Shown: piece by piece, positions 52,567 through 64,000 of the stretch
Position numbering within the stretch: the first letter of the stretch is position 1
Layout: the number at the start of each line of letters is the position of its first letter
The notes under the pieces: model-generated
Seen by the model: the letters and a program-made list of their open reading frames with translations, nothing else
Database searches by the model: none
What the model was told of the DNA's origin: nothing
Translations under genes and position numbers: made by a program
Assembly (NCBI RefSeq): GCF_037975245.1
Contig: NC_092567.1
Span: 24,980,876-25,044,875, forward strand
Direction of reading: 5' to 3'
Origin: Apostichopus japonicus
Lineage: Eukaryota; Echinodermata; Holothuroidea; Aspidochirotida; Stichopodidae
DNA: 64,000 nt

Positions 52567-53400
52567 TTTGCCGACGGATCTGGAAGTGGTGACTGAAATG
52601 GGGGAGGGGTTTAAGGGGAGGGGGTGTCCCCCTCCCCTTTGGAAAATTTTAAGTTTTGAAACGTCCTTAGATGCAATCTGGTGCATATTTTAAGTCAAAT
52701 TTGGCACCGTAGAATTTCAATTTCGATATTATTTTTATGGCAGTCGGCAGAAGAAGAATTAATTGGGACCAATTATCGAACTGTGTTTTCTCTTTCACCG
52801 ATCGTTGAAATAGTGAAACTTCGTGATGAAAATGTTCAGAAAACTTTCCGGTAATGAGAAATAACAACATTCATCTATATACAAGCGAGAAACGTTAAAA
52901 ATTGTGTACAATTCGTGAGCAGTGTCCTTAAGTTTTCCACGGAGAACGAATGACATCTGCGATGACGTCATTCTGAACAGAGGATAATAACAACACGTTG
53001 TCACACGATAGCACGACTCATTGGCTGCGGCCTATACGGAAGCATTTAATTCCATTTCTTTCACTGAGTTGCCGGCGATTCTGGCACTCGTCTAGCTGAG
53101 CCTGGCTACAGTAGCTATACTGACGGCCGTGACATTATCAGTTATTTGCCGAGAGGTTTTGAACTTGCAGGCGTCGGGTGATTGGATTGGTGAATGAGTT
53201 TATCAGATGAAGAACTGGAAAATCGAAATAACCGATAAAGAAGCTCCCGTTCTCCTTTTCTCTATTCAGCTTTCCTTCTTTCTTCCCCTTCCGCTCTCTT
53301 CACCTTTTCTCCTTTTGCCGACAGACCCAAAATTTGCCGACAGCGACCAAATTATTGGGGGGTGTGACACCCCCCACACCCCCCGCTCGCTACGCCCCTG
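52516..53400. mobile_element. hAT-like MITE inserted in the Penelope-like element
   Basis: Perfect inverted ends CAGGGGCGTAGCGA and TCGCTACGCCCCTG and a perfect 8-bp target duplication cacgcgga (52508-52515 and 53401-53408). 885 bp, no transposase. Subterminal G/C-rich hairpins resemble those of the outer element (ggggaggggtttaagggg against ggggaggggtctaggggg), so the two are related families. Confidence 0.92.
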
Positions 53401-54172
53401 CACGCGGAATTATCCAAACTGTTTCCAAAAGAACCGATTCTAGCCTACAAAAGGGCCCAAAATCTCAAAGATTTACTTGTTAACTCAAGGTTTCATACTA
53501 ACGAAGAATCAGCTGACTCTCAAGGTTCACACGAAGCTCTTTCAGATGCTCTTATAGCTGCACTATGAGTCCATAAAAACTCGTGCACACAAAATAGATG
53601 CATTTTGAGAACGAGACGCCCAGGCCGAATATAAAATATTCAAAGGCTACTACTGATGAAGCTCCTCCTATAAAGTTTGAGAGCAGAAACCGGTCTAGTT
53701 GGTCATAAGAACCTACACTAGTCTCTCCTACTATTAACAGTACACTCAATTCACCTAATAGGTACAATTATGTTCCTCGGGCCCTCCCTTAAAAATACTT
53801 CAGGTTCTTGGCGACTACGTTGCGTTAGATAGTGTAAAACCGCCTACACCCCCTTTCATTCAGATAATTATGATATACTTGCTAACTGTGCATTGATTTT
53901 CCCTGACAGTAATAGTCAGCACTATAGTACTGAGCCGTATCTAATTAATACGTGATGTCGCGTAGGCCTGATAATTGCCTTAGTTTCAAATTTGGAATAA
54001 AAACGATCGCGTTTCAGGGAAGAGCAGCTGGATATATATTAGGCTTTTCTTTCACCAAGTTATGCCTATTAGGAATTTGAAGTCCTCCCACATAAAAAAA
54101 ACGCAACTGATTTCCAAAAAGGGGGGGCCGGGGCCGGGTCGGCCCCCCCCCCCCGGATCCGCCCCTGCTGGT

Positions 54173-57100
54173 CTCTCTATTGAACCTGGAGACCGTTGAA
54201 CACGAGAGAGTCCCTGCTGTTATAATAGCCTATTAGAACTCAAAAATGTATTTTTAAAGTAGTTACACTATATGACTATATAAATATGTTGATATGAATG
54301 GAAAGGGAACAATGGTAATTACGTAGGAGAAAACCATGGAACACGCTAAATACTAGACCACGTGATTGAATAATGAATATTTGGAACTGTAACACGTGAC
54401 GTGCAAAATATGGCGATTGCAATGAACCCTTCAATTAAAACGTATACCGCCTATCTTACACCTGTGTTCGAATAAACACACCACATTAAAGGTTACCCAA
54501 TCCGTTTGCACACACCGACAAAATATGTCTGTTTGTTACAGTTGTATGACCAAACAGTTGCAGGATTTCGATTTAGAAATAGGGCAAGAAATTCAGAATT
54601 CCCTGATAAATACTGGTAACGTGTAGCAAGCCTTGGTATCTTAGTATCATCATATTCCATGAAGCGCATTAGTCAACGGTATCTCCTGTCTACATATGTC
54701 TGTACACTATAGTACTTAAATCAGCTTCCTATGCCAGTTTTAGCGAGTCGGTAGTTACACCGATTCCCCCCCCCCCCCTCAAATAGGTAATAGCAAAATT
54801 CTTCTAGAAAAAATCCTTCGGGAAATGTACAAAGCTTTGCGTATTATAGACTGTATTAAGTAGCGGCATTGTAGTCTACCAAACAGGAAACCTTGCCTTC
54901 CTAATATTGTCACAACGTACCCTGAAAATTTATCGAATTAATAACTGGTTGAAATGAAGGCAAACTCTTTAGAGCGTTTCTTCGCTAAAAGAATATTGAC
55001 TGGTATGAAGAGTATGGAGGGAGATATATTCACTGCACAGACATCGTATGAAACTAGCACACGGAATTGTAAAACGCTGGTAGTGTTTCTAATGACACTT
55101 TTCATTTCATTCCAAATCTATTGGCAAATTTGTAGAATTTATTTCATGATATATTCACTTAAAAATTGATTAATGTTTAAAAACCTTTGAGAAAAAAACG
55201 CAACAATTAAAGTTATTTTATTTTGATTATCCTTATGGTTGGAAACCATAGACATTATTTCCATAGATTTGAGCTGTGACAAAGCGGCTGATTAATTATC
55301 CAAGTTTATTTAATACAAATCTTATTACAATCCAAGTCCATTAGCTCGACTATTCAAGTTTCATTTTAATTAAAAAACCAATTTTTCTTTTAAATCTTTT
55401 AAGTTGCCGTCTTACATGTGGTTAACTCTAGTAATACAAGTGTCTATAGTTAACGAAATTGAGGATAATGATGACTTCTATAGTAATAGAACTTTTTCAA
55501 ACAAGCTGAGATTCTAAAAGTATCACATTTCCACGCTGAATCAACAAGAACTTTATTAGTAGGAAAGTAAAAAGCTATCGAAGAACACATGTCATGACGT
55601 CATTGCAAGCTATCCACGTCATGGAAAGGAACTTTGGCGATGATGGGTGTAGCATATATGTTGTAAACACAGCCTATATTCAAACAACCATATCTAGAGG
55701 TAAAGAATATGATATGGAGATGGGATTGTAACTAAGAGTTTATCATATTTTTCTCTCCTTAAAAAGTGCCACATTATTGGAATACCACGTCAAAAGAGTT
55801 GAATTTAGTACAATCGTACAACGTACTATGTTTTACATAGGCAATATTATCTAAATTTACTAAGGTTACTAAGACCGTACTTTTATGAGCCCCCCCCTTC
55901 CTTCTACCCCCATCCCCACACATATCCCTTTCCTTAATCCCTCTAACTAATACTCCATAGGTATAATCTATCCTATAATATATATTATCCTTCGTGCCAT
56001 CGCACGTGAACTATTGGTATAAATAGACCAATAAGATAACCGGATTTATTTATGTATTAGTATCTTATAGTTAACACGCATTGACAATTCTGTCAATATC
56101 CTGATCTAAATATATCCAGCTTCTTCTATGTCCTATTCTGATTTCCTACGGGAATTTCAGGACGAGTCATTTAAAAGTAGGTAATTACTGCATGGAAACA
56201 CATCAGGCCCTATTTGTACAGGTGTTAAATTTTTCTAGGACAAACGGCTTCATAATTAAGCCTTGTTCCGCAGGTAACACCTTGGAGAAAACTACGCCAC
56301 GAATTATGATAAGTCCACCAAGCACAGCGCTCGGTAGAACACTGCTATGTATGTGATGTCACACCTTATGTACTGTCCTATTAATGGTAATGTTTTTCCT
56401 TTTTGACGATTTTTTTGGTCTTAGTTTAGGGGTCGCCGCCACTAAAGAAAGAGGGAAACGAACTATTTTAGTATCACTAAATATCCCATGGCGTTGTATC
56501 TAAGTAAATATCAATGAATCCAAAGAAAAATAAAATTAACTAAATCTATGTCAATCAAATGAAGAATTTCTTTCTCTTAACCTGTACTTCACATTAACTT
56601 CCTATACAGATTAGTATTTAGGCTTCACATCAAGTTATGAATGTTGAGAACATGTAGCTCCACTACACACAAATGCAAAATACACACATCACCATACACA
56701 CATACATACACACAAACCAATCACTCCTCTAAGTAAAATGAAGACAGGTAATGTAAATAATGTAAGAATTACTGTAAATTTATATTGAAGTATCGGTGAA
56801 AGATAATCTTGTATTGACAAGAAGAAATTGTAAGGAAAACTTAACAGAAAAAGTCAATATTCCGTTATGTTTCGTCTAAACAGAATATGCTATAGTGCTT
56901 TGACAGAACGAACGAATGATTCCCATAACAGTCCATCCTCCTCGTCAGACCGCCTCTGAACCGAAGCACCGGAAAAACGGACTTTTGGGAAGAGGTAATG
57001 TCCGACTCATTTACACTTATGAAGGAATATCCCAGTGTCAGGCAACACTGCTGGCTGAAACCCTCACTATCAAAATCTCACGACCTTACAAATGGGGTGT

Positions 57101-57255
57101 TTGACTGCATTTTGCCAGTAAGTACTAAATCCGTCATATATACTCCATGATATTGAATCACATGCATGGTGAGTGTGATTTTTTCATTTTGTCAAAAGAT
57201 TTTATTTTCCTTTCACAGATCGTGTTGTTTCCTAATTTGTTAATAGTCTCTCTCT
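54173..57255. other. Intergenic spacer
   Basis: About 3 kb, AT-rich, with C-runs at 54766 and 55890. An open frame at 54954-55169 has no family motif. No gene recognised. Confidence 0.5.
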
Positions 57256-58645
<1,390 letters not shown>

Positions 58646-58649
58646 AGAA

Positions 58650-59253
58650 GACAGGCTTTTCTGCTATAGCCTGATATGCTTTCTGCTATAGCCTGATATG
58701 CTTTCTGCTATAGCCTGATATGCATTCTGCTATAGCCTGATATGCTTCCTGCTATAGCCTGATGTGCTTTCTGCTATAGCCTGATATGCTTTCTGCTATA
58801 GCCTGGTATGTTTCCTGCTATAGCCTGATATGCTTTCTACTATAGCCTGATATGCTTTCTACTATAGCCTGATATGCTTTCTACTATAGCCTGATATGCT
58901 TTCTACTATAGCCTGATATGCATTCTACTATAGCCTGATATGCTTTCTACTATAGCCTGATATGCTTTCTACTATAGCCTGATATTCTTTCTGCTATAGC
59001 CTGATTTGCTTTCTGCTATAGCCTGATATGCTTTCTGCTATAGCCTGATATGCTTTCTGCTATAGCCTGATATGCTTTCTGCTATAGCCTGATGTGCTTT
59101 CTACTATAGCCTGGTATGCTTTCTGCTATAGCCTGATATGCTTTTTGCTATAGCCTGATATGCTTTCTACTATAGCCTGATTTGCTTACTGCTATATCTT
59201 GATATGCTCTCTACTATAGCCTGATATGCTCTCTACTATAGCCTGATATGCTT
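58650..59253. repeat. 22-bp tandem array
   Basis: About 27 copies of gctttctgctatagcctgat plus at; variants ctactatagcc and gatttgct form local runs. Almost no length variation. Confidence 0.96.
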
Positions 59254-59429
59254 TATCTTTCACACTGAGAGTAAGCAACTAGTACGATATTTTAATCTAA
59301 ATCCTTCGTAAATGTCTCTTATAGCAAGCAGATTAAATCTATAACTTAAATAAGCTTTATGAGGAATATTTTGTGAGGCATTCAAGCAAGCAACCAAACG
59401 TCACTGCAGCAGGCCTTATTACATTAAAT

Positions 59430-59885
59430 GAATCACAGATCTCTTAGTCAGGAAATCCTATGAGAAACTACAAAGTCTCTTATTCAGGAATTATAGTCAG
59501 GAATTGAAAACAAGGTGTTCTTAATCAGGAATACATACATGAAACCAAATATTTTCTTAGTCAGGAAATGATATGTGAACCAAAAATAAGGTCTCTTATT
59601 CAGGAACTTACATGCCTAATCAAAGTCTCATAGTCACGAATTCACGCACACGAGACCATCCGTCTTTTAGTCAGAAATACATTCATGAAACCAACACTAT
59701 TTCTTTGACAGGAATTCAAATAAGAAACCAAACAAAAATTTATGTTATTCAGGAATTATCATATAAAACCAAATATCTAGTAATCATTAATCCATTTTTC
59801 TTAGCCAGGAATTCACATATGCCACAAATGGACTCTTATAAAGGAATAATTACATGCAAGGAAAACGTGTCTTAGTCAGGGAACC
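59430..59885. repeat. Degenerate ~42-bp tandem repeat
   Basis: About ten diverged units built on cttagtcaggaattcaca and tgaaaccaaa, following the 22-bp array. The 87-codon frame at 59612-59875 is a by-product. Confidence 0.75.
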
Positions 59886-60555
59886 GTTCATGGAACTGCA
59901 TTAAGTCATAGTGTGATCATACATTTCTGTTGCATAACATCAATGTAGCTGAATATAACAAAAGCAAAATTCTCCTATAACATCATCCTCATAGCTTGAT
60001 TTTATATTCAGGTAACTAATAATGTCATAGTATCGTGTTCTTTTATAGTCTTTATTGTTTCATATAGATGACTAGGTTTGGCTGGTACCGCTATAAGTGT
60101 TTCAAACGTGCCTTCCTGTTTGGCTTGTCACGATATGATGTGGTATAGAGGAATTGTATGATAACAACCCTTATCTACTCTAAATAGTAAAGCTATTCAA
60201 TTAATGGTGACTACAGTAAGTGACTACTTTGATAGTCAAACTTCCAGTGGCTTTTTACCTAATTGTACATGTGATCTGTCCCTTTGATCACAATGCCAAG
60301 TCGAGTCTGATTTTGACAGACAACATTAACCGGTATAATGTCTAAAGTTGTGGGATAAACTGTTTCATACAAGAATGTATACATCCAACCAATCGTGCGA
60401 TGGCTTTTTTCTTTTTGGTTATTTTTTTTTGGGGGGGGGGGTTGGGGGGGGAGAGGGTAGGGTGATTATTTAGTTAAACGATATTTTGTTTTAAAGAGCG
60501 CCTTTGTCATTACGGTGGTTAAAATGTAGTGAAATTTACGGTATTTATGTGTTAG
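59886..60555. other. Intergenic spacer
   Basis: No gene. A G-rich tract (ggggggggggttggggg) lies at 60431-60460. Confidence 0.45.
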
Positions 60556-60561
60556 TACATA

Positions 60562-60634
60562 TAAACCTCACCATACGGTTTGTTCTAAAAACCTACATTC
60601 ATTTCACGATAATGACATAAAATCCCACGCGTCT

Positions 60635-60726
<92 letters not shown>

Positions 60727-60802
60727 AGACGCGTAATATTTTATGGCATTATCGTGAATTGAATGTAGGTTTATAGGAAAAAAAACCGTATGGTGAGGTT
60801 TG
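60562..60802. mobile_element. Foldback Tc1/mariner-type MITE with (TA)n loop
   Basis: Arms of about 80 bp (60562-60640 and 60720-60802) mirror each other (aaacctcaccatacggttt and aaaccgtatggtgaggttt; cgcgtcttacata and tatgtaagacgcg) around an ~80-bp TA tract. TA flanks each end, consistent with a mariner-type target duplication. Confidence 0.8.
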
Positions 60803-60804
60803 TA

Positions 60805-62259
60805 TAATTAATAACAGTTATCGTTTCCATATACCGTAAAACTTGAAGGTACAACTTTCTATGTAGGCCCGTGTATTGTCAATGTATATTGTCTGTGTAT
60901 AGCATGTATATGATCTGCATGCTATGAATACCAGCAAGAAATCATGATCAACTTGAATGAATAAAAGATACTTTAATACAATACTTGTAAAACTATCAAT
61001 CATAGTCCATCGGTCTTAATCATTTATAAAAGCGTTTTTTCCTATATTCTGCTGGGTCTATTTAAAACCAATTACATAGTAAAACAGTTTTATATAGTCA
61101 GCCGAGGAAGAAATGTATGTATGACTAATCGAAAAGAAGCCTATAGTCTACGCCAAAGTCTACCGATACAGCTGATTGCATTCAATTACTTTATAACAAT
61201 TGCTGACCTACATAAACTTGATAAAAAATGAACTTTCAGCAAACATGTGTGATTTCATAGATTCACAATAACAGTTTTGTTATTCATATGAAAATTGTGC
61301 ATCCATTTTTGCACCGTCAGAATGTTTAATGGAGCAGAATAAGCCTAAACGATATTTACAAATATTATGTAAACTTCGCAAACCCTCTGGACTAAAATGT
61401 GAACTAAACCAATTGTAATTTGAAAGCAATGAGGAGAATAATAATGAAAGATAAATCATTTATTCTTTTAGTAATGTTTATCTTTGATATCATATCTGAT
61501 TGCTTGATCATAACATTTTTTCTTCCTGCACAACTGAGACAACATGACTCCCAAAAATACTTCAAAAGTCGCATGTAGCAAATTTTCTCAGGATGTTTGG
61601 CACATGTTCCTGTTTGTAAGCCGAGAGTAAATTTTCATGGAAGCTATTTCTTTTTAGTTTGAACATGCGCAGTGATTAGATTTTGGACATTCAAGATATT
61701 TTAGATGCAATCAAGTTTATGACCATACATTAACGTTAGGCCGACGTCACAAATCAGAAAACTACAATGTGTTTGGAAATTTAGTAATTACATAATTTGT
61801 TAATCACACGATTCTCATTTAATTCTATGCAACGCTCAAACACTAGCCGTAGTGACACTCGCTGATCCACCGTTGGTTTGGGGCTGTGGGGTTGTGGGGC
61901 TGTGGGGTTGTGGGCTGTGGGGTTGTAGGGTTGTGGGTATCAGCCCCTATTTCAACCCACACAAGTAGCGGTTCGTATCACAACATTTCGTTGTATAATT
62001 AGGCACATTTATGGTATCCTCTTAATTTATTTTCTGCGATTCTCCCCGATATAATAACCTGATAACCTTCACACATCACGTTTTAGAACGAACAAAGCTA
62101 AATTGTGAATTCTCTCTGGAATTCATGATTGCCACAGGACATTAGTACGTTTAGCATTGTTTCATCGTTCAATAGAAACTTAAGGAGTTACTATCTTAGA
62201 AGTGACTAAATCCACATATTTCCTACTTAATTAACTCAGCATTGCTGTTTATTTTGTAT
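60805..62259. other. Intergenic spacer with a G-rich minisatellite
   Basis: ggggctgtggggttgtgg repeats at 61876-61938 have G-quadruplex potential. Otherwise no feature recognised. Confidence 0.5.
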
Positions 62260-62273
62260 TACCATTTGGTTTA

Positions 62274-62442
62274 GGTCATGTGTAGTATCTGTTCCCTTTC
62301 GAGGGGAATGGTTATGCACACTCGACGATGATCACACAGTCACAGTCCCGATGCAAGGGGACTGGGGCTGAGAGCGGATCAGTCGTTCGGTAGTTTGGTT
62401 TTCGTGCCCAGGTTCTTTCCTGGGCGACTTTTTCTTAAAAAG
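62274..62442 (+). mobile_element. U2-headed SINE-like element, 5'-truncated copy
   Basis: It begins at GGTCATGTGTAGTATCTG, lacking about the first 26 bases of the copy at 28243, and then matches that copy with roughly eight substitutions to CTTTTTCTTAAAAAG. A perfect 14-bp target duplication, taccatttggttta, flanks it (62260-62273 and 62443-62456). The 5' truncation, direct flanks and lack of poly(A) fit LINE-type retroposition. Confidence 0.85.
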
Positions 62443-62456
62443 TACCATTTGGTTTA

Positions 62457-62934
62457 TATGTTATTTGGTTATTATTGTGTTATACAGGGCGTGACCTTTA
62501 GTAGACAGGCCGGCAAAAGGATTTTAAATCAATTCCTTTCGCAATGTATATAAACACCGTCACTTTGATATAGTTGATCAAACCAATGACTAAATTGTCA
62601 AATTTCACACAGTTTTTATAAGAGGGTATTTTGTTGTTTCAAGTTGTTTCCATTAACGGGAGACGACATTAAATATTAGGAGCTGAGTGGTGTCCAGCTA
62701 GAGGTTATAGGGAAATGAGGGGGGGGGGGGGAGTGGGGAGGAGATTTCATCCTCTCATGTATTGTAACTGCACCTATAGAATGAATGAATGTTATAGTAT
62801 GGGAACATTTCAGAGATAGACCCATATTTTACCACGTTCCTTCCTCTACTTTCCCTTCCCACCCCGACTCAACCCCACGCCTCCTCCGCATCCCAACCCT
62901 CAGGCTAATGAAAATTGTTTGGAATAATCTTCCT
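62457..62934. other. Intergenic spacer
   Basis: Includes a G-run at 62719-62733 and a C-rich stretch at 62850-62900. No gene recognised. Confidence 0.5.
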
Positions 62935-63620
62935 TCAAACACGAGATAAAATAACTAAGTTAATTATACAAACAAAATACCTCACTAAGTTATTTACACA
63001 AACATAATACCTCACTAATTTAATTATACAAACATAATACCTCACTAAGTTAATTATACAAATATAATACCTCACTAAGTTTAATCTACAAACATAATAC
63101 CTCACTAAGTTAGTTATACAAACATAATACCTCACTAAGTTAATTATACAAGCATATTGCCTCACTAAGTTTAATATACAAACATAATACCTCACTAAGT
63201 TAGTTATACAAACATAATACCTCACTAAGTTAGTTATACAAACATAATACCTCACTAAGTTAATTATACAAACATAATACCTCACTAAGTTAATTATACA
63301 AACATAATACCTCACTAAGTTTAATATACAAACATAATACCTCACTATGTTATTTATACAAACATAATACCTCACTAAGTTAATTATACAAGCATATTGC
63401 CTCACTAAGTTTAATAATACAAACATAATACCTCACTAAGTTAATTATACAAACATAATACCTCACTAAGTTAATTATACAAACATATTACCTCACTAAG
63501 TTTAAAATACAAACATAATACCTCACTAAGTTAATTATACAAACATAATACCTCACTAAAATTAAATTAATTATACAAACATAATACCTCACTAAGTTAA
63601 TTATACAAACATAATACCTC
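62935..63620. repeat. 30-bp tandem array
   Basis: About 22 copies of ataatacctcactaagtt plus aattatacaaac; a few units carry 1-10 bp indels (around 63413 and 63560). Because 30 is a multiple of three, the minus strand stays open for 163 codons as repeats of YYVCIINLVR. No start context, splice site or family supports a gene. Confidence 0.95.
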
Positions 63621-64000
63621 ATGTAGACCTGTATCTCAGTCTCGATTATGTAAATGATTTTTTTTTGTAGGAAAGAAAACATTATATGAAAATAAAATAT
63701 TAGGTAGAGAATGAAGCGTGCTTTAATCCCGGGCTTCGAAATCCTCCGTCCAGTCCTATTATTCTTTCGACCAAGCAAATCGAAAATTTGTCAATTCACA
63801 GTTGCATCCATTAATAATCAAAAAAAGGATTGGCTGACCTTATTTATTTATATTTAAAGATATTTACTTATGAATGTTAAGCCTGTAGTTACCTAAGTGC
63901 AAGGCAAGAATAATTTATTATCTTTTTCTTTACATATTACTTAAACTAAAACCGGTACAGAATTAACTATAACGCAATATAGAATCAAGACTCAACAGGG
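63621..64000. other. Window end, nothing recognised
   Basis: AT-rich DNA after the 30-bp array; the minus-strand open frame reaching 63778 is an extension of the repeat frame. Confidence 0.45.

Larger units (their letters stand above)
51401..53861 (+). mobile_element. Penelope-like retroelement, degenerate, with inverted terminal repeats
   Basis: Flanked by a perfect 19-bp duplication agataattatgatatactt (51382-51400 and 53862-53880). Its ends are 84-bp inverted repeats (51404-51487 and 53777-53860), as known for Penelope-like elements. The + strand encodes reverse transcriptase pieces: a TNTPQEEAL block near 51675, GCAMGSQASPEICDI (51850-51900), a catalytic box altered to YRDE near 51958, then DLKIFKGPR and later blocks. 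Frameshifts and stops (for example at 51676, around 51800 and at 51999) kill it. No GIY-YIG endonuclease part is visible. It is interrupted by a MITE at 52516-53400. Confidence 0.85.
51014..54167. mobile_element. Outer hAT-like MITE, host of nested insertions
   Basis: Ends CAGGGGCGGATCCAGG and GGATCCGCCCCTG, flanked by ctggt at 51009-51013 and 54168-54172. The 5-bp duplication fits the hAT5-like type, or may be a decayed 8-bp one. Without the insert at 51401-53861 and its duplicated target it is about 670 bp and non-coding. Confidence 0.8.

Noticed and set aside
62935-63426. A 163-residue repetitive protein on the minus strand
   Set aside because: The open frame follows from a 30-bp repeat unit without stops; no start context, introns or domain support it.

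Overview
The window is eukaryotic nuclear DNA: large introns with GT/AG borders, a vertebrate-like multi-exon MCM9 gene, an intronless class A GPCR gene, tRNA-derived SINEs, non-LTR and Penelope-like retroelements, many terminal-inverted-repeat (TIR) MITEs, and long tandem arrays. MCM9 resembles deuterostome orthologues and the repeat flavour suggests a marine invertebrate deuterostome, perhaps an echinoderm. The species assignment is inference and was not tested.

Layout. From 1 to about 2.1 kb lies the 3' end of an endonuclease/exonuclease/phosphatase-fold gene (+), with a hAT-like MITE in its last visible intron. From 2.4 to 5.8 kb there is repeat-rich spacer: a ~100-bp minisatellite, a Penelope-type fragment with a hammerhead-like motif, a TTAA-flanked MITE and a broken LINE reverse transcriptase. 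From 7.45 to 23.6 kb lie fifteen visible coding exons of MCM9 (+), giving 1201 residues that join without a frame break. The start-codon exon was not found. Its introns hold two SINEs, a LINE remnant, a 65-bp satellite array, a decayed duplicate of one exon and several MITEs. From 24 to 28 kb there are more repeats. At 28.05-28.24 kb lies a U2-snRNA-headed repeat (-). An orphan rhodopsin-like GPCR is at 29.7-30.8 kb (-).

From 31 to 64 kb I found no convincing host gene. This part is a repeat landscape: hAT-like elements with checkable 8-bp target-site duplications (31.3, 32.4-34.2, 33.2 and 49.3-50.1 kb), a three-layer transposon nest at 51.0-54.2 kb, SINE repeats at 47.7-48.3 kb, tandem arrays with 68/69-, 22- and 30-bp units, three long (TA)n tracts, and a second, 5'-truncated U2-headed element with a 14-bp target duplication at 62.3 kb.

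The three host genes have unrelated roles (probable RNA/nucleotide processing, DNA repair helicase, cell-surface signalling), and nothing shows that they work together. The most unusual content is the U2-headed retroposon family, the nested transposons, the stop-containing duplicate exon in MCM9, and the satellite inside an MCM9 intron. Exon borders are my reading of splice signals and conserved protein sequence; no transcript evidence or database search was available.
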